From the NCBI GenBank assembly GCA_044374295.1, contig JBILOU010000001.1, positions 1 through 64,000 of the forward strand: DNA of 64,000 nucleotides, given 5' to 3'. Shown here piece after piece: positions 23,969 through 32,285 of the stretch. Position numbers and translations under genes: made by a program. Source of the stretch: CAIZGX01 sp044374295. GTDB taxonomy: Bacteria > Bacteroidota > Bacteroidia > Flavobacteriales_D > Sanyastnellaceae. The notes below the pieces were generated by a model. The model saw only the letters and a list, made by a program, of their open reading frames with translations, had not been told where the DNA came from and did no database searches. Each line of letters opens with the position of its first letter. Positions within the stretch are counted from its first letter, which is position 1.

Positions 23969-25091
23969 TCAAATTTGATTTATATGCCGAAATTAAAACT
24001 TGCTCCTCCACTTCCCAATTCAAAACTTTTTTTGCAGCTTTTAATTTCGACTGATAAAGACTTAAGTCTTCTGTTAACATGCTATTCACCACCTCGTTGA
24101 TCGATTCTATATTCCAAGCGGGGATAACTCTTCCAACTTCATACTCATTTACCAAGGCAGCACAATCTGGCAAAGGATTCGTAAGGACAGGAATCTCGGA
24201 TTGGATATACTCGAACAATTTATTCGGAAGCGAATACTTGTAACTTAAACAAGTTGGCTCAACTGAGTTCAATCCAACATCTGCACTTCCTGTATACAAC
24301 GGAATATCGGAATAGGAAACCGCAGGAACAAAGAAGATATTCTTGTTTGTCAATGCGTAAGTTTCAATCGTCTCTTTCAAAACTCCGAATCCCATAAACA
24401 CAATTACAGCATCCCTATCTTTTCTTGCTTGAAACGCACTCAACAAAACTTCAATACCCCTGCCCTTTCCCAACATGCCTTGGTAAAGAAAAATTCTTTG
24501 ATTATTTTCTAAGCCTAACTTCTCGCGAAGTGTATTCGAACGCAATACGTTCATTTCGTTTGGAAGATTTCGAATAAGGGCAACCTCTTTCAAATTAAAA
24601 ACGGTCTTATAATACTCCCTAATAGATGGACTTACTGTAATAACCAATCTCGACCACTTGATAAACATATGCTCAAATGTTCGCACTAAGATTTTCATAA
24701 ACCAACTTTTCCCGTTCCTGTGGGACTCTAATTCATGACAATCATAAACTAGCTTCAATTTAGGCCTTGTCATTTTTGCAAGAACACCAATAACGTAAGC
24801 CTCATAATCGTTGCAATGCCACACATCTACATGTCTATATCTAGCTATTACCCGCGTGGTGTACTCTAAATAATGAATTCGACCCAACAGCAATCTTGGA
24901 ACTTTCCAATTCAGCGAACTCAGCTCCACTCTTTCTACATCGACGCCATTAAAGCATTCTTTCGTTGCTACATCTCCCTTTTTCCAAGCAACAACAGTTG
25001 CGGGAAATCCAGCCATTGAAAGTCCCTTCGCCATTCGATACACGCGATTGTCATTCACGAAATTTGAGACTAGTAGAGAAATTACTTTCAT
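23952..25091 (-). CDS. Glycosyltransferase family 4
   Basis: This 379-residue GT-B fold enzyme has an N-terminal domain with KVISLLVSNFVNDNRVYRMAKGLS and WHCNDYEAYVIGVLAK, typical of GT4 acceptor-side domains. Its C-terminal domain has LYQGMLGKGRGIEVLLSAF, VIFMGFG and the donor-binding segment LPNKLFEYIQSEIPVLTN. It probably adds one sugar to a lipid-linked saccharide in surface-polysaccharide synthesis; donor and linkage are unknown. It overlaps the flippase gene by 4 nt and the FemAB-like gene by 17 nt, in a compact operon with all four genes on the minus strand. Confidence 0.92.
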   Translation of the reverse strand: MKVISLLVSNFVNDNRVYRMAKGLSMAGFPATVVAWKKGDVATKECFNGVDVERVELSSLNWKVPRLLLGRIHYLEYTTRVIARYRHVDVWHCNDYEAYVIGVLAKMTRPKLKLVYDCHELESHRNGKSWFMKILVRTFEHMFIKWSRLVITVSPSIREYYKTVFNLKEVALIRNLPNEMNVLRSNTLREKLGLENNQRIFLYQGMLGKGRGIEVLLSAFQARKDRDAVIVFMGFGVLKETIETYALTNKNIFFVPAVSYSDIPLYTGSADVGLNSVEPTCLSYKYSLPNKLFEYIQSEIPVLTNPLPDCAALVNEYEVGRVIPAWNIESINEVVNSMLTEDLSLYQSKLKAAKKVLNWEVEEQVLISAYKSNLNASSH

Positions 25092-26392
25092 AGTTTCTCT
25101 TGATATTTCTTAGTGTATCGCTCCAAAAACCAAAGGATTACAAGAATATTAATGCTGAAATAAACCACTTTTGAAATTACTAAAAACTTAGTTGCCTCCA
25201 ATTCATTCATTCCCCAAACATGAGCTAAATAGACTGCCACTATGGCTAGAACAAAATGCAAAGCGTCTAGGAATAGTCCCGCACGCATCATATTTATTCG
25301 ATAAGTAATAAAAGACAGCGACGACGTTACAAAATTTAAGGCAAACCAAAAGATGAGATACTTCAAATATGCCAGGGAACTTAACCAAGCTGGACCGAAG
25401 ATAAATCCCATGGTATTCGTTGGTAACATCTGAACTACAAAAATCATGAATCCTGCAACTATCAAAAAACGGAACAACACTTTGTAATAAAGGGCTTTCA
25501 ATTCTACTGGACTTTCAATTTCAGATATACGTTGAAAAAACACTTGTGAATATGAGTTGCTAATAACATTCAGCGGACCAAGTACAATTCTTCTACAAAG
25601 CGCCATAAGGCCAATGCCAAGCAGACCGTAATAAAAAGCGAATATGCCTATGTGTGCCGATTGGGCAAGTCTGTTTAATACACTTCCCCACACACTAAAG
25701 AGCGGATAGTCTTTATGAAGTATGGCCAACGCCTTCATTCTTTCGTTCGATAAATTTCTAAGACCGTTGGGTTCTGATTTTAGAAAGTTAAAAAAAACAT
25801 AAAATCCACTGCCTATCGCTGCAACTACTGTCGAGAATATGAGCCCAATCGATCCCCACGATCCCCACCCCGCTGCTATTTTCAATGGCTCTGAAGAAAA
25901 CGAAGCCCATACCTTACTTTTCGAAGCTATCTTATACTGCTTGAGACGAGAAAACCAATAATTAAAAATATTAAAAACCGCAGTGAAGAAGAGTACAATT
26001 GGAAGTGTCCACAAAAAAACACCTATCGATTCATTCGACAACCAATACGAAACGTCTTTCGCGAAAAAAAGCATGAAAAGCATTAAGAACAGACATGAGT
26101 AAAAGGCTACTTTGAGCGAGAGACCTACTACATGCAAAGCATCACTCTTATCTCTATGTGACATGATAGCAAACTCATACTTCCCTGTAATAAGCGGCGT
26201 TAAAACAGCAATTAACATGACATACTGTTCTAACGTTGTAAAATCTTCCGGAGAAAAAAGTCTGGTAACAAAAGGAGACATCAAAAAAACTAAACCTTGG
26301 CCTAGCACAGTCCCACCCATTAGCGTAAGCACATTACGAACGTACTCGCCACGGAAGACTTTTGTAAACGACCAGGCTGACATGTATCTCAT
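25088..26392 (-). CDS. Polysaccharide flippase (Wzx/MATE-like, MVF superfamily)
   Basis: The 434 residues have about 12 hydrophobic helices arranged as in Wzx-type oligosaccharide flippases, with the start segment MGGTVLGQGLVFLMSPFVTRLFSPEDFTTLE. In family members the same region reads GxxxAQxxxFLxxPxLTRLYxPxDFG, so the assignment is strong. It would translocate the undecaprenyl-linked repeat unit across the inner membrane. It sits between a nucleotide-sugar oxidoreductase-type gene and GT4 in one operon. No Wzy polymerase is visible here. Confidence 0.92.
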   Translation of the reverse strand: MRYMSAWSFTKVFRGEYVRNVLTLMGGTVLGQGLVFLMSPFVTRLFSPEDFTTLEQYVMLIAVLTPLITGKYEFAIMSHRDKSDALHVVGLSLKVAFYSCLFLMLFMLFFAKDVSYWLSNESIGVFLWTLPIVLFFTAVFNIFNYWFSRLKQYKIASKSKVWASFSSEPLKIAAGWGSWGSIGLIFSTVVAAIGSGFYVFFNFLKSEPNGLRNLSNERMKALAILHKDYPLFSVWGSVLNRLAQSAHIGIFAFYYGLLGIGLMALCRRIVLGPLNVISNSYSQVFFQRISEIESPVELKALYYKVLFRFLIVAGFMIFVVQMLPTNTMGFIFGPAWLSSLAYLKYLIFWFALNFVTSSLSFITYRINMMRAGLFLDALHFVLAIVAVYLAHVWGMNELEATKFLVISKVVYFSINILVILWFLERYTKKYQEKL

Positions 26393-26400
26393 GAGATGAC

Positions 26401-27414
26401 TTAGCTTTTGGTCTTCGCGGCAGAATAAATACGCTCAATAATTTCAACAACTTTCAATCCTTCTAAGGCATTGGTTGTAATATTCGAAACACCGCTAATG
26501 GCTTCAACAACGTTTTGAATAATATAAACGTGATTCGCTGCACTACCCTTATAGTGTCCGTAGTCGTTCGCCGGATTTCCTTCCGCCAAAACAGGCATGG
26601 TGTAATTTTCAATCTGGCAATACGCCACTTCGTTCATGTACTGACCGCCAATTTTCACTGTTCCTTTTTCAGCAACAACCGTAAGGCTGCTCTCATAGTT
26701 CACACCGCTCACAGCCGTTGAGAAGTTTATTGAACCCATTCCTCCTTCAACCAAATCGAACATAACAATTCCAGAGTCTTCAAACTCGGTTGAATGCGCG
26801 TGGTTGAAATCGTGGAGTCTTGCTTGAATATTATCTATATCTCCGAACAACCAGTACATAATATCAATGAAGTGAGAAAACTGTGTGAACAAAGTTCCTC
26901 CGTCTAAATCTTGCGTTCCCTTCCAACCACCTTTCTTGTAATAGCGATCATCTCTATTCCAGAACAAATCAATGTTCACCATGTAAATTTTTCCAAGAAT
27001 GCCCGACTGAATCAACTCTTTCATCCACACACTTGGCGGACTGTATCTGTTTTGCATAACACAGAACACTTGTTTGTTTGCGCGAAGTGCCTCGAAAATA
27101 ATTTTCTCTCCATCCGCTTTGTTCAAAGCCATTGGCTTTTCTACAACAACGTGCTTTCCAGCTTTCAAAGCAAGTAGAGCGTGTTGAGCATGAAGTCCGT
27201 TCGGCGTGCAAATACACACAACATCTACCTCTTCATTCTCCAACATATCTTCCGGAGAATGATAAAAATGAATATCCTCTGCAACACCGCATTCCTCGCG
27301 TGAACGAACGTCGCACATCGCAGACAATTCTGTTTGTTCGTTGCGTTGAACCATTTCAGCATGACGCTTACCAATATGCCCAGCGCCTATAACCGCAAAT
27401 TTAATTTTACTCAT
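26401..27414 (-). CDS. Gfo/Idh/MocA family oxidoreductase (nucleotide-sugar dehydrogenase-like)
   Basis: This 337-residue NAD(P)-dependent enzyme has the Rossmann start FAVIGAGHIGKRHAEMVQ (glycine-rich motif), the strand ending CDVRSREE, and the catalytic EKP triad within GKHVVVEKPMAL (Lys97 region). The C-terminal alpha/beta domain has GGTLFTQFSHFIDIMYWLFGDI, with the His of the active site. The motif details are similar to the WlbA/BplA type that oxidises UDP-GlcNAc-uronate at C3, which fits its place in an envelope polysaccharide operon, but the substrate is inferred only from context. A perfect -7 element is 16 nt upstream. Confidence 0.87.
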   Translation of the reverse strand: MSKIKFAVIGAGHIGKRHAEMVQRNEQTELSAMCDVRSREECGVAEDIHFYHSPEDMLENEEVDVVCICTPNGLHAQHALLALKAGKHVVVEKPMALNKADGEKIIFEALRANKQVFCVMQNRYSPPSVWMKELIQSGILGKIYMVNIDLFWNRDDRYYKKGGWKGTQDLDGGTLFTQFSHFIDIMYWLFGDIDNIQARLHDFNHAHSTEFEDSGIVMFDLVEGGMGSINFSTAVSGVNYESSLTVVAEKGTVKIGGQYMNEVAYCQIENYTMPVLAEGNPANDYGHYKGSAANHVYIIQNVVEAISGVSNITTNALEGLKVVEIIERIYSAAKTKS

Positions 27415-27430
27415 AAAGCTTTATCAGATG

Positions 27431-27438
27431 CAAAAGTA
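27431..27438 (-). promoter_or_regulatory. Promoter -7 element (TACTTTTG) for the polysaccharide operon
   Basis: A perfect TAnnTTTG match on the minus strand, ending 16 nt before the ATG at 27414. It sits in the 40-bp gap after the patatin gene, so the operon 27414-23075 need not depend on read-through. Confidence 0.6.
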
Positions 27439-27454
27439 CGGAGAACCAATGAAA

Positions 27455-29728
27455 TTAATCCCTTGGTGAAGGGTTCGATATGATAAATCCTAAGTTGAAA
27501 AGTATGCTCCAAGGATTCTCCTTTTGCTCGTAATAATTGGCCGATAAACTCACAGGACCAATTGGCGAGTGATAAACCAAGGTTCCGCTACCCAGAGTGT
27601 AGGTTCGATAGATATCTGAAGACGGCACCGCAGTTGCTTGAAACGGCTGATATCCGTATACATCAGCCCTTAAATCGACATTCTTAGTCAGATGAAGTAC
27701 TGGCGAAATTCCAACGGTGAAGAATGACGTGCCTCGATACACTGGCAAATAAAATGTCCTGAATTCAGGAAAGAAACTTGGCGTTGGACTCATAATTGAA
27801 GTCGCCGTGGCATTCTGAAAATCTTTTTGTCCAGACCACAACACTTCAGCCTTTATGCCGAAAGAAAAGCGAGGCTGACTAATAATATAGTTCTCGTAGT
27901 ACACTCGCATCTGCAGCCAAGAATGACTGTTGGAGAGCGTATCTCTGTTGATGCTCGTACTACCAGGGATCGTATACTCAGTCCCGGCAACACCTTTTCC
28001 CACCACCTTTATTTGCGAACCAGATGTAGCGTACTGAATACGATTCAACGTACTTCGAACATAATTGAAACGAACCATCTTCGCATTAAACTCTGTTAAA
28101 TCGGCTGTGTCGATGCTCAAAAAATTCTTCGTCTGATAATAGTTATCGTATTGGTGCGTGTAGATTGCATCTAATTTAAACTTCGCTTTTCTTCCAGCTG
28201 GAAGAATCCATGAAGCCTCTCCGAACTGCTCATTCAACAAGACATACGAGGGTTTCACATCTTCGAAAAATGTCGTCAAACTTTTATAATAATCCCATCT
28301 ATTCTGCGTGAAGGACACTTCAAATGCAACAGGAAGATTGAACAACATTATTTTCGATCGAGCCTTCGCCTGAACCGAACCGTAATAGCGTCCAAAGTAA
28401 CTGTTGGCCTCAAGAACCGTGTTCACACGTCCGAAGAGATTGTATCGAAGACCAACGTAACCCGTATTAATGGATCGCGAACTGAAGTTACCTCCGAACG
28501 AAACAATCAAATCCTTTTCTCTTTGCACATGAAGATCTAAAACATACTTTCCTACCGATGGTTTGTAATACATTTTTGGATACATCGATTTTATACTTCC
28601 ATCTGCTAACACCCTGAAATACGTTCGTTGCAATTCATTCAAGGGAAGTGCACTTTCCTTTCTTCCCAACAACTCTCGCACATACTGCGTTTGGCCCTTT
28701 GGTAATCCCTCCAGACGAACCTCATCTACTACAATCGGCGCACACTTCGAGCGAAACTGAAGTCTCCTGCTTCTTAATTCCTGGGCTGAAATTTCACGTT
28801 CAATAATTCTTTTTATTTCCGGAAGTGAACGCAGCGTTGAGACATAGCCTGAATCGATTGCAGCCATCGAATTCGCAAATTCAAACGTTGCTGTATTGTT
28901 ACTGTTTGGTTGCACAATAAACACCTCTTCACATGGAATAAAAACTTCTTTCTGAGAAACAATCATCGCCTCTAATTGCGACATGAGATTGTTCTCCTTC
29001 GGATCAGCGGGTATGCCCGAAACATTACAGCCAAGGATTACATCCGGATGGAAATCACGGTACATAACATCAATAGGAAAATTGTTGTAGATACCACCGT
29101 CATACAAAAGCTTTCCATCTACTCGTCTTGGTGGAATGTAGAACGGATAAGTGCACGAAGCGCGAATGGCTTCATTCAAAGAACCTGACTTAAAAATCAC
29201 TTCACGTTTGTCTTTAACATCCGCGGCTACACATCGGAAAGGAACAAACAAACTATCGAAATTCTGACGTGCTGCCTCACTGGCTGCACTCAACAGTTTC
29301 ATGTGCACCCAATCCATTAAAGCCGGATTAATCAGATTGGTTGGAAGTGTATTTGAAATGTTATCACCACCCGAATACTTCAAACTAACCATAGAAGCTG
29401 TGGGCTCCGACTTCAAATAATAAAACTGCAAATCAATCGGCAGTTCCTCTCCTTCTGAAAGCATCGTAAATTCTGGTGTTCGACACAAAGAATCCATTTG
29501 ACGGATCGAATATCCTGCGGCATAAAAAGATGCAATCACTGCCCCCATGCTCGTTCCACAGATGTAATCAATAGGCACATTGTTTTCTTCCAAGGCTTTT
29601 AAAAACCCGATGTGTGCCATCGCAGTTGCTCCACCTCCACTCAACACCACTCCTACGCGCTGGGCACTTGCCTTTTGCACCTGCATAAAAACAACCAAAA
29701 AGACCAAGGCGAGTCGTAGAAACTTCAT
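27455..29728 (-). CDS. Patatin-like phospholipase with POTRA and outer-membrane barrel (PlpD/type Vd-like)
   Basis: After a signal peptide (MKFLRLALVFLVVFMQVQKASAQ) the 757-residue protein has a patatin domain: oxyanion motif SGGGATAMAHIGFLKAL, nucleophile GTSMG (about residues 60-64 with the 29728 start), and the catalytic Asp in YDGGIYNNFPIDV. About residues 330-400 look like a POTRA domain (IVVDEVRLEGLPKGQT..ELQRTYFRVLADG). The rest is a barrel of the bacterial surface antigen type, ending FNLGFIISNPSPRD. This is the layout of PlpD, a lipase tied to its own outer-membrane pore. I chose ATG 29728 over the TTG at 29755 because it begins the signal peptide. Confidence 0.9.
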   Translation of the reverse strand: MKFLRLALVFLVVFMQVQKASAQRVGVVLSGGGATAMAHIGFLKALEENNVPIDYICGTSMGAVIASFYAAGYSIRQMDSLCRTPEFTMLSEGEELPIDLQFYYLKSEPTASMVSLKYSGGDNISNTLPTNLINPALMDWVHMKLLSAASEAARQNFDSLFVPFRCVAADVKDKREVIFKSGSLNEAIRASCTYPFYIPPRRVDGKLLYDGGIYNNFPIDVMYRDFHPDVILGCNVSGIPADPKENNLMSQLEAMIVSQKEVFIPCEEVFIVQPNSNNTATFEFANSMAAIDSGYVSTLRSLPEIKRIIEREISAQELRSRRLQFRSKCAPIVVDEVRLEGLPKGQTQYVRELLGRKESALPLNELQRTYFRVLADGSIKSMYPKMYYKPSVGKYVLDLHVQREKDLIVSFGGNFSSRSINTGYVGLRYNLFGRVNTVLEANSYFGRYYGSVQAKARSKIMLFNLPVAFEVSFTQNRWDYYKSLTTFFEDVKPSYVLLNEQFGEASWILPAGRKAKFKLDAIYTHQYDNYYQTKNFLSIDTADLTEFNAKMVRFNYVRSTLNRIQYATSGSQIKVVGKGVAGTEYTIPGSTSINRDTLSNSHSWLQMRVYYENYIISQPRFSFGIKAEVLWSGQKDFQNATATSIMSPTPSFFPEFRTFYLPVYRGTSFFTVGISPVLHLTKNVDLRADVYGYQPFQATAVPSSDIYRTYTLGSGTLVYHSPIGPVSLSANYYEQKENPWSILFNLGFIISNPSPRD

Positions 29729-29802
29729 AATGCAAAATTGCACTTTGTTCTTCAATGAACAACCATTTCAAGTTTAAATTTCAAACATCATTTGTTTATC
29801 AA

Positions 29803-29830
29803 TTGATTTCACAATAGCGCCTTACTTTTG
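29803..29830 (+). promoter_or_regulatory. Promoter (TTG-N17-TACTTTTG) of the sensor kinase-gpmI operon
   Basis: TTG at 29803-29805 and a perfect -7 element TACTTTTG at 29823-29830, 17 nt apart. The -7 element ends 4 nt before the ATG at 29835, which would leave little or no leader. Confidence 0.6.
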
Positions 29831-29834
29831 CAAT

Positions 29835-30773
29835 ATGAAATCCATTCGAAATAAGCGCAGATTACTAGGCGTGCTATACCTTTTAGCAGTCTATCTCGTC
29901 TTTCAATTGGTCTGGTGGGGTTGGCAGTTGTACAGACTGCAACGCGCATATTTGCAACATCTTCAATCCGAAGGGAACAAACTACCAGAAAACGCACTTC
30001 GAAATAAAATATTCATGATTATTGGTGAAGGTGGCGTTTTCTTGATTCTCTTATTTATAGGTATTTGGTGGATCAAGAAAAATGTTTGGCAAGACTTAAA
30101 GCGTGCGCAGAAAGAAAAGAACTTTTTACTTGCAGTAACACACGAACTGAAAACGCCCATTGCGGCAATTCGTCTGAATTCGCAAACATTAAAAAACCGC
30201 AAACTCACAGAAGAACAATCGCAAGATTTGTGTGCAGATATTATCACCGAATCGAATCGACTTGAAACACTCGTGAACAACATTTTGCTCGCAACTCAAT
30301 TCGAACAAAACACTTCATTGGGCAATTGGCAAACAACTGATTTGTCAGTGCTTATTGAAGGTCAAATCAGACGTTTTCAGCAACTCTTCCCTGAACGTAT
30401 TGTGAATTCAAACATTCAATCCAACATTCAGTTGGAAACGGAAGAAACAATGATTGTTAGTTTGCTTTTCAACTTGTTAGAAAACGCAAACAAATATTCA
30501 CCACTTTCAGAGGCGATTTCAGTCTCCTTAAAAGGAAGTGATCATTTGGTTCTTCTCGAAATTACTGACCTTGGTGTGGGTATTCCTATCGAAGAACGTA
30601 AATCTGTTTTCGAGAAATTTCATCGTGTTGGCAATGAACAAACCCGCACCCAAAAGGGTACCGGTCTTGGGCTATACATCGTCAAAGAAATATGCAAAGC
30701 ACATCGAGCAGAGATTAACATTAGCGACAACACACCAAAAGGAAGTCGCTTCCAAATAACTTTTTCAAAATGA
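29835..30773 (+). CDS. Membrane-bound sensor histidine kinase
   Basis: A 312-residue kinase with two membrane helices (about residues 10-30 and 55-75) enclosing a short loop of about 25 residues. HisKA follows with His103 (AVTHELKTPIAAIR), and the HATPase has N box LLFNLLENANKYS, G1 DLGVGIP and G2 GTGLGLYIVKEI. The loop is too small for a typical ligand pocket, so it probably senses membrane or intracellular signals. No response regulator lies beside it. Its stop codon overlaps the start of gpmI (ATGA at 30770-30773), which is unusual company. Confidence 0.93.
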   Translation: MKSIRNKRRLLGVLYLLAVYLVFQLVWWGWQLYRLQRAYLQHLQSEGNKLPENALRNKIFMIIGEGGVFLILLFIGIWWIKKNVWQDLKRAQKEKNFLLAVTHELKTPIAAIRLNSQTLKNRKLTEEQSQDLCADIITESNRLETLVNNILLATQFEQNTSLGNWQTTDLSVLIEGQIRRFQQLFPERIVNSNIQSNIQLETEETMIVSLLFNLLENANKYSPLSEAISVSLKGSDHLVLLEITDLGVGIPIEERKSVFEKFHRVGNEQTRTQKGTGLGLYIVKEICKAHRAEINISDNTPKGSRFQITFSK

Positions 30774-32275
30774 CAAAAAAAGTAGGACTTATTATTTTAG
30801 ACGGATGGGGTATCGGCAAGAACGATCACTCGAACGCTATTCTTAGCGCACAAACTCCGTTTACGCATTACTTGAACAATACATCAGCGCATGCGACTCT
30901 TCGGACCGATGGCGAGTTCGTTGGTCTGCCAGAAGGACAAATGGGAAACAGTGAAGTTGGACACATGAACATCGGCGCTGGACGTGTGGTTTATCAAGAT
31001 TTGGTAAAAATTCACTTGAGTATTCGAAACAACGAATTGCATAAAAATGAAGTTCTTTTAAAAGCACTTCATCACGCTAAAAAAGAAAATAAAAACGTTC
31101 ACTTCATCGGTCTAGTTTCAGACGGAGGTGTACATTCGCACATCAATCACTTGAAGGCGCTCGTTGAAATTTGCGAGGAGCAAGAACTTTCGAAAGTCTT
31201 CATTCATGCTATTACAGATGGAAGAGATTGCGATCCGAAAAGTGGTGAAGGATTTATACTTGACCTGGAAAATCATCTCGAAGGAAAACAAGCAAAAATT
31301 GCAAGTGTTGTTGGAAGGTATTTCGCAATGGACCGCGATAAGCGTTGGGAGCGTGTGAAGAAAGCATACGACTTATTCGTAACCGGATCGGAAAGCAAAA
31401 GCCCTTCGGCGCATTTGGCAGTAGCACAATCCTATGTGAATGGAATAACCGACGAGTTTATTGAACCCATTCAAATCGAAGGAAATTATCAAGGGATAGA
31501 AGAAGGCGATGTTGTTATTTGCTTCAACTTCAGAACCGATCGTTGTCGTGAAATAACCATGGCCCTGCATCAGCAAGATTTTCCAGATTTCGAAATGAAA
31601 AAACTTCCGTTGTATTACGTGACGATGACACGATACGACGATTCATTTCAAAACGTACATATTCTCTTCGAGAAAGACAATCTTCATCACACCCTTGGTG
31701 AAACCCTAGCTGGTGCGAACAAAACACAATTGCGTATTGCCGAAACCGAAAAATATCCGCATGTTACCTTCTTCTTCAACGGAGGTAGAGAAGAGCCATT
31801 CGACGGAGAAAGTCGACTTATGGTTCCTTCACCAAAGGTTGCAACATACGATCTTCAACCCGAAATGAGCGCGAATGAAATTGCTTCATCTTGCATTCAA
31901 TTCCTTCATGAAAAGACACCTGATTTTTTCTGTTTGAATTTCGCTAATCCAGATATGGTCGGACACACCGGTGTATACGAAGCCATCGTAAAAGCCATTG
32001 AAACAACAGACGCCTGCTTGAAGCAAGTTGCAGAGACGGCTATTGAATTGGGATATTCCTTAATTGTTATTGCCGATCACGGTAACGCAGACTGCGCCGT
32101 AAACGAAGACGGCTCTCCAAATACAGCACACACCACCAACCCCGTTCCCGTGTGGATTGTAGACAAAGAAATCACAAAAGTGAACGACGGAAAACTAGCC
32201 GATGTGGCACCAACTGTCCTCTCACTTTTGGGAATAGAAAAACCCCAAACTATGTCTGGGGTTTCACTTATCTAA
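30770..32275 (+). CDS. gpmI: 2,3-bisphosphoglycerate-independent phosphoglycerate mutase
   Basis: GpmI interconverts 3- and 2-phosphoglycerate in glycolysis and gluconeogenesis with two Mn ions. The 501 residues fit the family. Motifs: LIILDGWG with the first metal Asp, the catalytic Ser61 in GQMGNSEVGHMNIGAGR, DGRDCDPKSG, RYFAMDRDKRWERV, FNFRTDRCRE, the metal site NFANPDMVGHTG, and IADHGNAD. It is translationally coupled to a sensor kinase by an ATGA overlap. A hairpin that can act as a terminator lies inside its last codons (32240-32264). Confidence 0.98.
   Translation: MTKKVGLIILDGWGIGKNDHSNAILSAQTPFTHYLNNTSAHATLRTDGEFVGLPEGQMGNSEVGHMNIGAGRVVYQDLVKIHLSIRNNELHKNEVLLKALHHAKKENKNVHFIGLVSDGGVHSHINHLKALVEICEEQELSKVFIHAITDGRDCDPKSGEGFILDLENHLEGKQAKIASVVGRYFAMDRDKRWERVKKAYDLFVTGSESKSPSAHLAVAQSYVNGITDEFIEPIQIEGNYQGIEEGDVVICFNFRTDRCREITMALHQQDFPDFEMKKLPLYYVTMTRYDDSFQNVHILFEKDNLHHTLGETLAGANKTQLRIAETEKYPHVTFFFNGGREEPFDGESRLMVPSPKVATYDLQPEMSANEIASSCIQFLHEKTPDFFCLNFANPDMVGHTGVYEAIVKAIETTDACLKQVAETAIELGYSLIVIADHGNADCAVNEDGSPNTAHTTNPVPVWIVDKEITKVNDGKLADVAPTVLSLLGIEKPQTMSGVSLI
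32240..32264 (+). terminator. Terminator-like hairpin inside the 3' end of gpmI
   Basis: AAACCCCA (32240-32247) pairs with TGGGGTTT (32257-32264) around a 9-nt loop. It is encoded by the codons of the conserved end KPQTMSGV. A T-rich tract (TCTAATTTTT) only follows at 32271, 6 nt on, so terminator function is uncertain, but it is the only hairpin here. Confidence 0.45.
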
Positions 32276-32285
32276 TTTTTGAAAA

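Noticed and set aside
23075..27414. A defence island or new biosynthetic cluster
   Set aside because: The four genes are an ordinary surface-polysaccharide set (oxidoreductase, flippase, GT4, FemAB-like transferase).
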